Source: Patellaria atrata CBS 101060
Lineage: Eukaryota > Ascomycota > Dothideomycetes > Patellariales > Patellariaceae
Direction: 5' to 3'
Assembly: GCA_010093705.1 (NCBI GenBank)
Contig: MU006096.1
Coordinates: 332,004 to 396,003, forward strand
Length of the DNA stretch: 64,000 bases
In this document: one piece after another, positions 11,315-23,597 of the stretch
Layout of the letters: each line of letters opens with the position of its first letter
Position numbering within the stretch: the first letter of the stretch is position 1
Position numbers and translations under genes: made by a program
The notes under the pieces: generated by a model
Told to the model about the DNA's origin: nothing
The model's database searches: none
Seen by the model: the letters and a program-made list of their open reading frames with translations, nothing else

Positions 11315-13494
11315 TTACTGTTCTGATATTACGTCAAGTGCTCGACGGAAGATTGCTCTCAGTTGTCCTGTGTCTTCTAATCCAACGCTGAAACGTATAA
11401 GATCTGGACCGACGCCGAATGAAGCAGCCTGAGAAGTTGTTTAGTAAGAAAGAGAAAATATGCAGATGGGGGTTAACGCACCCAAGGAAGCTCAGAGTAA
11501 TGCGCGAGGATAACATAGGGAGAACTGTTGGTTTAATGTTAGCAAACATACGGACTGCCATGGCTATGCTACTAGACGCCCACCTCAGCGTGAAATTTGT
11601 TCCTAAACTTGGTCCTTTGGCAGTTTCCAAATGGTCGAAAAAGGTGATCGCATCACTTTTCTTATGGAACATCACCGACAATAACCCGCCATAGCCACCA
11701 TTTGGATTTCTGCAATAGTCGTAAAACTGGCGGGTAGAGTTGTACTTGGGATAATTCACCTGTTTCACTAGGAAGATCGTCAGCCGTGCCGCTTCCTACG
11801 TGCCAAGTGATACAAGGGCGAAGTGGCTCACCACGCGGGTGACTTCTCAGCATTTCGCAGAGAGCCTCTGCATTAGAATTGATGCGATCAATTCGAGACA
11901 CAAAGTCTCGACTGTTGCGTTCAAGGAAGATGGAATCTTCCGCCCAATAATTGTCTTCATATTCTGTTGCCCACGATTGTTGCAAGACTTTGTAGTTTAG
12001 ACTCTTGGGATTCAGGATTGCACTGCAGAATTTAGCTCACAAGACATCCCCAATCATACGGTTCACTCACCTTCCCCCCATAACGTTGCTGTCCCCGCTG
12101 AACACTTTCGTCAAACTACTGACAACCACGTCAGCGTGAGGGAGTACGTTCACATTGAGAAAGTTGCCAATTGTTTCATCGACAACAACACAAAAGTCAA
12201 ACTTGTCAGCTAGAGCGCGTATGCGTTGTAGATCTGGAGTTTTCAAAAGCGGATTACCCGGAAACTCAGTGAACAAGGCCAAGTATCTCTCGCCGTTCTC
12301 TAAGCGTTGCTCCAAGTCGTCAAGGTCTTCCGAGGAACCGTAGCCGTAAAAGAGACATCCCGGTCCGAACTTCTGTACGATTTTGAGTGTATCGACATAT
12401 GGAAAACTAACCATGTCAGAATACTACGTCGCTTTGCTGTTGGAAGTACATACCCATAAATGATACTCTTCATTCGCCCCTTGGCTTTCATTAATCCCTG
12501 ATGTGTATTGAAAATGGCGCTCATTCCGGTCGGGTACAGATATACATCATCCTCTGATAAGCCTTCCACATTTCGTTTCCTCTCCTGATCATCAACCTTT
12601 TCTAATGCCTCATTCAAGTCAACATCGGCCGTTAAAGAACCAGTGATGCGTCGTCGGATAGCAAGCTTGGCGTTCGCTGCGAAAGATACTTCTAGATTTC
12701 TCCCAAAGCGTTCCTCAACGAACTCCATGGGATCAATTCTATCGGTCGATCCATTGACATCAGTGCAGGATTTATCCTGATCTTCTGCATAAACGCTCGG
12801 ATCGATTGCGGTCTTCTTTCTATACCGTTTCGGACCTTTGCAGGTCCGCTGCAGATCTTGAGCTTGAGATTTCTCCAGAACTAATCCCCCTTCAAGAGCT
12901 TTGAGGCAGAACTCTGCCCTCCGGCTTGATATACCGTCACCGGAATGTTGCCAGAACTGCTTTGCGATCCCAAAATGCTCCGCGGGGAAAAGTAGAGCTG
13001 AAAAGTTCGGGGATACATTCTTTCGGCTCTGGGAATTCTCTTCGTCAGGGTTCAGAACAAAATCAATAATGCGGGCTTGCTGAGAACTCAGGTCAGCCAC
13101 TTGCTCTTGAAAAAATGCTTTACAACGCGTGGCAACGGAGTTGGATGGGAATAAAATGGCTTGTTCCCCTGACACCCCATACTTGTTGACTACTGTTGCT
13201 GCTAGTTGTGTTATCGACTTGTGAATGAAAAACCTAAGCATCATATTAGTTTCCTTATATACAACATGTATATTTAGTACAAACCTTGGATAACCGGTTT
13301 TCATTTTACTAAGGACCCATTCTTCACCCTCTTCATAGCTCACATTTGATTTCCATGTGGGGAGTGATACACTGACAGCCTGTCGCGCAAACTTAGGTTT
13401 CCATGATGGATCATTCGTGTTGTGATGTACATACGTGAGCTGTGAGTGGCGGAATTGTTTCTCCCACTTCAGTTGTCGCTGTGATTGCTGCCAT
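11315..13494 (-). CDS. Cystathionine gamma-synthase, STR2/met-7 type
   Basis: Eight exons: complement of 13494-13435, 13379-13285, 13233-12454, 12406-12071, 12022-11832, 11767-11584, 11524-11482 and 11428-11315; introns are 47-64 bp, total 600 residues. It is a PLP enzyme of the Cys/Met metabolism family that joins cysteine to an activated homoserine to make cystathionine, the first step of transsulfuration toward methionine. Signals seen: [10 protein letters not shown] (cofactor-site region), VVDETIGNF, and SSLTKVFSG with the Schiff-base lysine, followed by [10 protein letters not shown] and the C-terminal IRFSVGLED block. The long N-terminal extension before the PLP domain ([24 protein letters not shown]) is the fungal STR2 signature. 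The start comes from a 60-bp first exon spliced with a GTATGT donor; the longer unspliced frame from 13571 would encode an N-terminus foreign to the family. Divergent from Utp22, with a Gcn4-like site 116 bp upstream. Confidence 0.93.
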
Positions 13495-13802
13495 AAGAAC
13501 TTTAAATCCAGATTGATATCCCAAACAGGATGGAGATAGCGTATAGTGACCGCAGCTAATACGACACGCAAAACAGTTTATTATACCCTAAAATGTATGT
13601 TTGAAAGGTTGAGTCATTTTAATGTATCTGCCCGACTTCGCTGTGCTTAGGACTAGGTTTTCTCAGTTTGTCCGTAATCGTTATCGGTTGCGCTAGAACT
13701 AATATGGTATTCCTCAAATCTTGGCATTTACAAAATCTTCTGGACAAGACTGAGCTGGAGATATCTTGAATCATCAGTATCCGGACCCTTCTTTTAATTA
13801 TA
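13495..13802. promoter_or_regulatory. Shared divergent promoter of STR2-type gene and Utp22 gene
   Basis: 308 bp separate the two start codons, so both promoters must lie here or overlap. The only strong motif I see is TGAGTCA at 13610-13616. Confidence 0.7.
13610..13616. promoter_or_regulatory. Gcn4/CPC1-type site TGAGTCA
   Basis: Exact match to the TGASTCA consensus of the bZIP regulator of general amino-acid control (Gcn4 in yeast, CPC1/CpcA in filamentous fungi). It lies 116 bp from the STR2-type start and 187 bp from the Utp22 start. Binding is inferred; a 7-bp match alone occurs by chance, but the position and the biosynthetic role of the neighbour make it plausible. Confidence 0.5.
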
Positions 13803-16800
13803 ATGGCTCTGCCAACATTGAAGAGACAAAAACTAAACCATAACAATAAGGTAGGTTTCCGAGATGAAAATACGAAGGCCGATATAAAGGCTCTACCTAC
13901 AGAGACTCATCAAGGACAAACTAATCCCACAGAGAGCCAAAATAAGAATGGACGTCTAGAAGCGGATGTAGAGTCTGATTCGGAAGAAGATGATTATAGC
14001 TCCAAACAGGGCGAGCTACCGCCTGGGGAAGTTTCTAAAGGTTGCCACACAAACGACCTACCAGTTCATAAAAAAAAGCATCGTCTAAAAAAGACAGCCA
14101 CCGGGGTGGTTTACTATGGGGAGACCTTCAAGTCTAACATTTTCAAACTTCAAGTGGATGCTCTTATAGATGATTACAGAGCAAAATCTGGGAGGAAATG
14201 GGGTTCGGTGGACAAGTTTCTTCACAGTTTAAAGAACGTAATTACCCAGTTACCAAATCGGGAACCGCTATCTGTAGGTCGCCGTATTTGGTAGTAGCAG
14301 AAATCATAGTCTAACATTCGGTAGGTCGCTGATGCTGAGCGCTCCTTGATAAAGTCTACCAAAGTAGCGATTCCGTTTCCCACTCCTAGGCCACCCCCTG
14401 ATGCTCGATATAAGCTGGAATATAAAGGACCAGAAGCGATCAACGTCACCGGAAGTTATGTACTTGGTACGGCCGAGAGGGATTCAGAGACATTCTCAAT
14501 TGATCTTGTCGTGGTCATGCCATCAGTAGGTTGCCTTATGTTGATATAGGGACTTAGAACCTTCTAATCATTTCAGGCTCTCTTCCAGGAGAAGGATTAC
14601 ATGAATTACAGATTTTTCCACAAGAGGGCGTATTTTCTTGCATGCATTGCTGCCGGAATCAAGATATCAAAGGATCATACTTTCGAGCTCACATTCGACT
14701 ATTTGAACGAAAATAGACTGCACCCGATCATTAAGGTGAAATCCTCAAATGGTAAGCACGCCTAACCCCCCAATTATGCTGCTATTAATGCTTTTGGAAG
14801 ATCCCAGTAGAAAAAATGGCATCGGAGAAGCTGGAATCATAATCAATATCATAGCTGCTGGACCAGAAGGATTGTTTCCTTCGGAGAAAACACTGCCAAA
14901 CAGGAACTGCATCAGACCTCACAATGACAATGGGGGAGCCACTTCAAAGACACTTGTTCCAACATCATTTTACAACTCGTCCTTACGAGCAGACACATTG
15001 GTGTTAACGTATTTGAAACTCCATCATGAAACTGCACGCGAGTGTGACGCTTATAGAGATGCTTGTATCCTCGGGCGTAGTTGGCTCAAACAGCGTGGTC
15101 TCGGTAGTAAAATCTCTGCTGGTGGCTTTGGCAATTTTGAATGGTCGACTTTGGTGGCACTACTACTTGGAAGAAACGGTACCGAAACTCATATCGGCGA
15201 TACAATTCTCTCACCCGGATACAGCAGTTACCAATTATTCAAGGGTACATTGAAATTTCTCGCATCAAGAGACGTTTATAAAAATCCTTATGTCTTTCAA
15301 ACTCCAGATCTAAGGGCGTCAAAAACAGCAGAGGCTCCTATTATTTTTGATGGAGCACGAGGATTAAACATACTGTTCAAAATGACACAGTGGTCTTACA
15401 ATCTACTTCAACATGAGGCACAAATAACTATGGCCATGCTGGGAGAATCCTCTTTTGATCAGTTCAGGCCTACTTTTCTCTTGAAGAACAATCAGACATT
15501 ATTGCGATTTGATGTTTGTCTAAGAATACCTATAGGATGTCTCTTTGATTACTCTGGAGACAAACCTCCTGACTCTGCCCCATCTGTAATTTACCAAAAA
15601 CTGTATTCCACTCTTGAACGCGGATTAGGAGATCGAGTTAAGATTATACATATATCTCCTCCGCCGGCACAAGAATGGAGGTTAGGCGCTTTTTCAGCAT
15701 CTAATGGCCATCAATATGCCACTATTGGACTGGTTGTTGATCCTGCACAGGTTGCTCGCTTAGTTGATCATGGGCCTTCAGCTGAGGATCATAAGAGTGC
15801 CGCTTCATTCCGTCAGTTCTGGGGAGAAAAAGCAGAGCTCAGACGATTCAAAGATGGTAGCATCCTTGAGAGTCTTGTCTGGACGATCAAAGATGATAAA
15901 TCCTCAGTTATAGAGCAGATTATCGCATACATTCTTCTTAGGCACTTCGGGGAAAATGTAGTCAAGCAGGTGAAATATCTGACTCCTAGCGCTCGAGATC
16001 TATTTCGGAGCGATATCTTGGGAACAACCCCATTTCAGCCTATTATGGTCGCGTTCTCTACTCTAGAGAAACATATCCGTTCGCTAGAGAATCTACCATT
16101 ACGGATCAGACAAGTACTTGCGGTTAGTCCTTCACTCCGTTATACATCAACGGAGGTTCCTACTTTTGGTCCTGGAAATCCCATGGCTCAACCGGCAGAT
16201 GTCGTGATACAGTTTGAAGGCTCAGGTCGGTGGCCGGATGATCTGATCGCAATACAAAGAACAAAAATTGCATTCCTTGTTAAACTTGCTGAGCTCCTGG
16301 AACAATCCGTGGAAGGTATTTCCGTCCGGGTGGGATTGGAGAATGTGTCCTCTGATTACATAAACCAATCTTTTCTCGATGTTATATATGCTGGAGGTGC
16401 TGCCTTCCGCCTTAGGATTTATCATGACCGCGAACAGATGCTTCTAGAACGTTTGCTGGGCGACAAATTCGTTGATGCTGGTAGCAAGTCAGAGGCTGCT
16501 CTAGCCCTTTTACGCTACAAGAAGGATTTTCTGCGAACACCTAGTCTTAGCCAAAGCCTCCAAACCCTCTGTACGCGACATCCCATGCTCTCTCCCACCG
16601 TTCGACTTGTTAAGAGATGGTTTGCGCGCCATCTTCTTGAACCGCATTTCGCTCCAGATGTTATTGAGCTCTTCGTCGCACGAACGTTTCTACAGCCTTA
16701 TCCTTGGCGTGCACCTTCAAGTATCGTTACGGGTTTTTTACGTACTCTCTTCTTCCTTGCCCGTTGGGACTGGCGTAGTGAGCCCTGGATAGTTGATTTC

Positions 16801-17478
16801 GGCGATGACATGAAGCCAGACAATGTTGCGACCATAATGACCCGTTTTGAAGCCTGGCGTAAAGTCGACCCAGCAATGAACCGGATGGTTTTGTTTGTTG
16901 CGTCGAACTTTGATCTGGACGGCTCGACATATACTAATCATTGCCAACCAACGAAAGTTGTTGCTTCTCGTATGACGGCGCTCGCAAGGGCAGCAGATGA
17001 AGCTTTTAATTCATGCGCAGAAGATTTTGATCTAGGGACCTTATTCGCATCATCCTTAGGAGACTACGATTTTGTGCTGGAACTCAATCCTAAGTTTACA
17101 AAACTTGACCGAGTTAAGCATAAGAGGACAGGTCAATCTCAATACAAGAACTTACAATCTATGCCTTCAGATGAAAATATTGTTAACCTAGCGCACGATC
17201 CTATAGACGCATTTGTGAGGGAGTTACAGGAAATATACGGGCACGCAATTGTGTTCTTTTGGGATCTTGGTTTTCAGGGTATCATTGCTGGTCTGTGGAA
17301 CCCAAGCGCTGGCGCAAGGCAATGGAAGGTCAAACTCGACTACTCAACAAAACCTTTGCAGCTTAAATCGAACGGAGACGAAAGCGCACATGTGGATATC
17401 AATAAGGAGGCTATATTAAATGAGATAGCAAGGTTGGGTGGGGAAATGGTACAGAGCGTCACTACGAAGGATGCTTGA
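13803..17478 (+). CDS. UTP22: Utp22/Nrap-family nucleolar pre-rRNA processing protein
   Basis: Four exons: 13803-14273, 14325-14525, 14577-14751 and 14801-17478; introns of 51, 51 and 49 bp; 1174 residues, the usual length of the family. Utp22 is a small-subunit processome component that in yeast joins Rrp7 and casein kinase 2 in the UTP-C module and is needed for 18S rRNA maturation. The family has a catalytically dead nucleotidyltransferase fold, and the PAP/OAS-like core is visible here: KVAIPFP, INVTGSYVLGT, IDLVVVMPS, FQEKDYMNYRFFHKRAYFL, and further on FWGEKAELRRFKDGSILE and RHPMLSPTVRLVKRWFARHL. The N-terminus is acidic and lysine-rich (SDSEEDD, HKKKHRLKKT), fitting nucleolar location. 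The third acceptor, TTGGAAG at 14800, is weak but is the only one nearby that restores the phase and keeps an N-terminal DPSRKNG segment. Confidence 0.93.
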
Positions 17479-18099
17479 TATCGATCAAACCATGATGTCA
17501 TTTTTACGGACTGTTTTATGGAAGAGAATTCCTATTCAATGCCCTTTGGTCGAAATACTATCAGTGTTGGTTCTGGAAACTGAGCTTTTGATGTTTGGAG
17601 CGGTCTTCCCGGATTCAAGACAGTATATCTGCTCATGGATAGATTGCAGGAAGTGCGCGACCGTGCTTGCATGAGAGTCTGTCTACTCAGATATATTTCG
17701 TTTTATGTACGGTAAACGTGGATATACTATTTGAAGATCGACATGGTTTTAATATGGGTCTAAAAGAGTTAATATTTACTTACCATAGGTATTTTTGTAT
17801 TGGAAAGTTAGCCTGAGCGATTCGCACCAACCTGCTTGACTTTGTTTTCTACACAGAGCATAATGGATTGCGCTAACATCTTCTCAAGTCTGTCCGATGA
17901 AATTGACCACAGCATAAGTTGACAATAATCTGCGGACTGCTGATTGAGGTTGTAGTAAGGTTCCGCACTAGCCTATATAGGATTGGTGCGATTAGTCATG
18001 CAGTTCTCATCACCTGAGCGCCAGGAGAATCTTGAAGCTTTGGCTTGTGGAGCTCCTCGACGCTGAAATATGTCGTTGTGAACACTCAACTAACCTTTC
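17479..18099. other. Intergenic, nothing recognised
   Basis: Holds the 3' flank of the Utp22 gene and the promoter of the next gene. AT-leaning, with no coding or repeat signal visible. Confidence 0.6.
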
Positions 18100-21000
18100 A
18101 TGCCATTGGGTCTGTCCACTTGTCGTGGAGCGGTACAGCTATCATTTAAATCAAATGGCCCGTATCATTGGATCACAGACGAACTACTTGTCGACGCTTT
18201 TCATCGATTCGCTCGCGTCGCAAATTACGGTCGCAAACGCTTTGGCAGCCATGTCCCCGGACCGTTGGAAGCTCGGAAAAGGATGGCAAAGCGCAAGATA
18301 ATGGCCATGACTGCGTCCGGTGGAGGTGTGTCTTTTGATATAGGCGGCTTGTTTGGTATGAACAAACCACAACCTCCTCCCTGGAAGTGGGAGGCTCCGG
18401 CACCGCTCAAGGTGGATCTGGATCCGTTACGTACGTGAATTTTAAATACATATATTAAAAGATATGTCTGACTGTTTCAAAGCTGGATTGGATAGTCCTA
18501 ATTCGCCTGTTCAAACCGTAGAGCACCCTCTCATACTGACTCCTCCTGTTCCTCCATGGCCCCCGCATGTCCAGCAGTTATTAACAGCTGCTGCTGATGA
18601 TCCTTCCCGCGATAAAATCATATCGATGCTCAATCGCAATGGTGGGCGTCATTCCCTCTCCCAGAATCTCCTTCAACAACTTTTTGTCTCTTGTCCACTG
18701 CAAGCCGTTCTTGGTTATCTTGAGGAAGAAGAGCTCTTGACACAGCAAGGGTATAAATATTTCAACATGATCTTTCACCTTATGGTACATAAATCTGACA
18801 TAAGTATATCTCCGGATGAGTATGAATTGCTGTTGTCATACCTTAATCGATACTTACGGCTCAACCTCGTCCGGGTGGATGACCTCTTCGCCCTTCTGGG
18901 TGGAATATCTCGTCTAGGAGCTGAATTGTTTGATGATTGGTGGAAAGCTCATTCTGGTGTAATGACGTATCGTTCTATCGCTCGCGCACTTATGGATGGA
19001 CCAAACCAGCGAAAAATGTCTGAACCCGAGTTCATTTATTCGTTTTTCCGGAGTATTCCTCATACCCACGAGTTTGAGGATACTCTTTCGCTGCAGTACG
19101 AAATACTTAAGCATGTATGGCAGTTAGACAATGTATTACTGGATGGTTCGAAGGTGTCGCAGGATACTTTCCTTGCTATGTATGCCGAGGATGTTATTTT
19201 CTCTCGCGAACCATGGTCCACTTCCATCTTGGAGCGGCTTGTAAAGCAAAGTTGGAGGCAAAAAATCCCTAACTGGATCGTAGACGCTACTATCCGGATC
19301 GCGCGCAGATACCAAGTTAACCCAGACTGCTCATTAAGATACTGGCTGAAGCTACTCGCTATCCGAGGCCCTCATCGATTTTCAGAGTGTGAATCACTCG
19401 ACAGTGACCATACTATAGAAATATGGGCTCCAATTCACAGAATACTAGCCTGCTATTGCAAACCAGTGCAGGTTCGCGAACATTTTGCCATTTTCTCGGG
19501 ATATGTGGCATCAAAATTGTTAATCACTTGCTGGTTCAATGCTGAGAACCATATACCTAGCATAATCAACCCCGGGGTTATTTTACCTGAGGAGATAACA
19601 GATATGCTACGACCTGGACTTACCAGCTGGAAACCGCTTCTACCTCTACTACAAGCTTCATTCCGGGATGGAAGTCCACTCAAGCGATATGCGTTAGATA
19701 TTTTACACCTAGCTGCTAGCTGGGAAGAACGAACCGCTTCTGGGAATGTGATATTCCACATGGTCAGATATTTGAGAGATAGATCCCATCTCATACCTCG
19801 CGAACATCTAGCCAGCATCGTAAATCATCTGATACCAGACCGCCCATGGCAGGCATACAGAATGTTCAGTAGATGGGAAGAACTGGCTCTTAGCGACTGT
19901 CCAACATTGCCACTTGCCATCGTTCGGACGGGAGAGTCGAAGGTTGGGCAGATCTTGAGGATCCTTTTGCGTCCGGATCCTGGATACCCGTCTCATCCAG
20001 ATCCGATCACACAATATCAATATCTCAAGTCCAGTGATAGTATGCATAGATTCAACGTGGGCAAACGTAGAGTAATGATGCTCAACAAGACTGAAATGTG
20101 GTTACATATCACCCCAAAGCCCCTAACGGATCCACGACGTCATCGATTGTTGGAAGAACTTGCACTGGCGTATGCGACGCACGAGCCTAATACCCCTCTT
20201 GCTTTTAGAAACATCCAGAGGATATACCGTTACCTTTGTCGGTTTTCGAATCGTTTGAGTCCCAAATTAAGCGCCGCTCTGATGAAGGCTGGTGTGACCC
20301 GATGTTTTCAAGAAAAGAGATGGCTGCCCACGAGTCGATTCATGTGGATTCTGGATATTGTGAGGCGAATTGAAGGCGAAGCAGTTGCCAACCATCTCGA
20401 TCAAAAGGTCTATGCTTTAAGAAGATACATTTTCTATGATAAATACGGCCGACGGAGATTCTGGGACGCGGACTACGGGACTTGGACATATGATAGAGCC
20501 AGGGAGTTTCAGAGGTCTAAGGAAACGATGGATATTGACGCTGAAACACCAGATCAGACGAATGCCGGACCTGTCAATGGTTCCACTCTTTGGAAGCCCT
20601 TATCAGAGATTGCAGGACCTCAAAGAATAGAGGGCTCACGAAGACGAAAGTCCGAGCAAGTAGCTACTCTTGATGAAGGGCCCGCACGATCTTCGTTACC
20701 ACCGGAGAATTCACCCAGCCAAGCCCGGATAACAGAACTAGAAACTCACAATATCGCGCTTAGAGCGCCTAGGGCGCCAATCGTATGGTCTCCTCTGCCA
20801 CCTACACAACATGCGAAACGCGCCCCACGTTCGAATCTACCAGAACCCTCAGAAGAATCAGAGGCTTCAGACCTGCTGACGCCTCTCGCACTCGAAAAGG
20901 CCAATTGGAACGGTATCCCTCGTATAACTCTACAACAGCAGCCCGAACCTCCGTCCGCAGAGGATAATTATGAAGCGCATCGCATGATACGCTATGAGTA

Positions 21001-21148
21001 TGAGCAAACGAAGACAATTGCTCCCTTCGAATGGCGAAAAGTCTCATTGGAACCGCCGAATGCGTCTCCACCTGAGCAAAAGGCCGAATGTAAACAGGAT
21101 TGGGATTCCATATCCTCGTGGTCGCCTTTGTCGGCACGTGATGATTAG
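18100..21148 (+). CDS. Fungal protein of unknown function, 998 residues
   Basis: Two exons, 18100-18430 and 18483-21148, joined across a 52-bp intron with a CTGAC branch site; the junction reads DPL-P-GLDSPNSP and keeps the frame. I do not recognise a named family. The N-terminus has a PGPLEARKRMAKRKIMAM stretch followed by Pro/Trp-rich sequence; the middle (residues about 140-640) looks entirely helical, with many aromatic and charged residues, in the manner of helical-repeat proteins; then comes YDKYGRRRFWDADYGTWTYD. The last 250 residues are Pro/Ser-rich and disordered. No signal peptide or membrane segment is seen. Long-frame integrity, normal splicing and alternating ordered and disordered parts make it a real gene. 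A role as a helical scaffold is only a guess. Start uncertain: the first in-frame ATG after the last upstream stop was used. Confidence 0.75.
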
Positions 21149-21619
21149 ATATTTGATAGGGGGATGAGGACATTTGTTGGGATTGTCAATGAGAGCGCTA
21201 TGAGCTCTTACTTGGGGGAATTAGCGAGACATGAGTGAAGCGTTAACCTGAGTAGTCGTGTGTATCATAGGAAGGGAATGCCACTATGTGTTTTCGTAGT
21301 GCTGTACAGTACACCAAGCCGCTGGGAAAGAAGGGACAGGATAGGGTATTAGTTAGGCGTATAGATTTGCACGTATACCATGTCAGCTAGATGAAACAGA
21401 ACATAATCATATCATTTGAATTTGAATTTCATTTCCCGGTTATCCGGGTAGCCCATACTGCCTATTCGTGTCACAGTAAATCATACAATTCGCTCACCCA
21501 TCCTATACTTTAATCACCGTTTTCTTTCAATCGAAATGATGAACAAACAACCAGCCACGAGAATGCTGTTGCATCGCATCACGACCCATCGTCCCCATCT
21601 TCAGACGGTATTTTTCCCG
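21149..21619. other. Intergenic between convergent genes
   Basis: 470 bp between two stop codons facing each other; it should hold both polyadenylation regions. An imperfect inverted AT-rich segment (TTTGAATTTGAATTTCA) lies near 21415-21432. No gene seen. Confidence 0.6.
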
Positions 21620-22530
21620 CTAACGACCCTCCGCCAATCGTGCTGATTCATCATTGCGTTCTTTCATAATACGTACCGAAGTTTCTGCGCCGCTCTCTGC
21701 TGGTGGTGTCCTTCCTGCCGTATCGATAAAGTCCTCACGGTCATCATAGGTCATACCATCCTTCATCTTCGCATCTATCTGCGATTCCGTACTGTGTGCT
21801 AGGGGGGAACCACCCAGGTTTACCGGTTGATCGCGAAGGTGTACAGGGACCACAGAGCCCTGAGTGGGAGTCGCTAGACTCGCTTTGCCGACAATAGGGG
21901 AACCGTATCCGCTTTGTTGGCGTGCGGGAGTGCGTGCACCTTCGCCGAAACCAACGAGAGATGCCTCGTCGCTGAAGCCGGTGCTTGAAGCCTCCTCCAT
22001 ATCCTGATCCTCACTCATCTTGTCCTCGTAGGTATCGGAGGCGGAGGCCCAAGTTGTGCGACCACCGACGCTCCCTGTAGCCGAGGCCGAGCCGACTGTG
22101 CTGCGCTCGCGTACGATTTGTGGGTTGTTGTTCTGGTCGAAGTAGGCGGTGGGTGGTTGGGCGGAAGTACTACCGGTAATAGATTGATTGCTATTCTGAC
22201 GAGCAGCGCTGATGCGCTCCAGGCCGGCGAGACGTGATATGCGGTCCGCGCGCTCAGCGTCGAAGGGGTTGTGGTGATGGTGTGGGAGGTGGCCGCGGTG
22301 CCCGTCTTTGATGGCTACAGTTGAGAGCTCGGACATGGTTGTTGTGCCGGAGTTGGGCGTGCCTCTGTTACATAGTTAATAGGATTCACTATGGAGCGAA
22401 TGCACAGTTTAGAACACAAGGTAGTAAAATAGCTGAAAAGGTAGGGGTATGCTTACGGTCCCATGTCCGAGGGAGTCATTGGATCGGAAGGGGGTGGAGG
22501 GAGATTGATCAAGGTAGGTGCGTTCGACAT
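21620..22530 (-). CDS. Fungal protein of unknown function, 272 residues, disordered
   Basis: Two exons, complement of 22530-22457 and 22364-21620, around a 92-bp intron with an ATTAACT branch region. The N-terminus MSNAPTLINLPPPPSDP and the following MSELSTVAIKDGHRGH look like motifs under constraint. The rest is rich in Ser, Gly, Asp and Gln with a short His run (HLPHHHHNP), a likely helical HNPFDAERADRISRLAGLERI segment and an acidic stretch around DQDMEEA. No transmembrane segment, signal peptide or catalytic motif is visible. I recognise the N-terminal pattern as one that recurs in ascomycete hypothetical proteins but know no function. The internal Met of MSELST could serve as an alternative start if the first exon were skipped. 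Confidence 0.72.
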
Positions 22531-23597
22531 GATGGTGTTTTGAGAATTTAGTGTCTCTAATTCAAGTGGTGGTTAGATGGAGGGTAGGTAGGTGGTACTG
22601 GAAGCTCTCGCCGGCTTGTCGAGTGGGCCTTTTGTCCCTCCTGTGAAAAAGAGTGAAAGAAGACGAGATAGGCGCAACTGTAGTTGTAGGGTGTTGGCGT
22701 CGTGTTCCGGTTTAGATCGTTGCTGTAGACGTAGGTTATTCCTCTATGTTCCTTTGAAATTGTAGAGGAGAGTTCAAGTTCAAGGTAAGGGGGTACAGTA
22801 GAAGGTACAGAAGTAGTAGTGGGGTTCACGGCTACTATTTCTTTAGTTGCGAGTGAGAGCCGAGGGAACTTGGCGCATGTCATTGGGCGGAAGGTGCACT
22901 CGCCCTGCATCGCGCCTTCCTTTTCGCCTCGCATTTCGCTTGTTCCCGAAACGGCAGCCATAGTAGAAACTCATTCAAACATTGATTCGACTACTTGTAA
23001 ACGTAGTGTAAAGTGATAAAAAGTAAGAACCTAACCTGTGCGATATATGCCTGCGTCAATAATTTTAGAGTATCTCAGAGTCACCATTCTAGAATGATTT
23101 TTTCTTGGACTGCTCTCAAAAGCTTTCCTGGACCAAAGGACTATCCTAGAGTCTCAATCTTGGGATTATCGTAGACCTTCCTTTGGAAAATATACTACAT
23201 AATGCCAAAAGAGTGTCCTGGACTGTCCCGAAGGACTACCGTGGACTCTCAATTTCGGTAATATCTCGGACAGCTCTAAGGATCTATACCAGACCGTCCA
23301 TATCTCCCTTCAACAATCGGATATTGATGTCTCAAGAACATATCTCGATGTCCTTCTCTTAAGCCAAGACCAGCGTCAACGCCAGAAAATGCTCCTTTCC
23401 TTTATATCCTATTGACCAGCCAACTCCGCGCTATGCAACCAAAAAAAAAACGAATTGGAGATTTAAACAATCACAAGTGAATGTGGTAAAGAGAAAGAAA
23501 TAGGAACAGGTGATATACGCACACCATCTCAGAGACCTGGTAGCAAAACTTGCGGACGCTGACGATACGCAAGGTGTATATTCGACACGAAGCTACC
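22531..23597. other. Intergenic, with degenerate ~90-bp duplication
   Basis: Promoter of the 272-residue gene plus the 3' flank of TAF1. Two related blocks near 23125-23190 and 23215-23280 share TCCTGGAC, GGACTA(T/C)C, AGAGTCTCAAT/GGACTCTCAAT and similar words in the same order, an old tandem duplication. Short open frames (for example minus strand 22961-22557) lack support. Confidence 0.55.

Noticed and set aside
12300-13571. Minus-strand 423-codon frame taken as a complete gene
   Set aside because: It reads through two real introns of the STR2-type gene; its first 26 codons and its last part are foreign to the family, while splicing restores the conserved sequence.
22557-22961. Minus-strand 134-codon frame upstream of the 272-residue gene
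   Set aside because: No domain or plausible composition; it lies in the promoter/leader of the neighbouring gene on the same strand.
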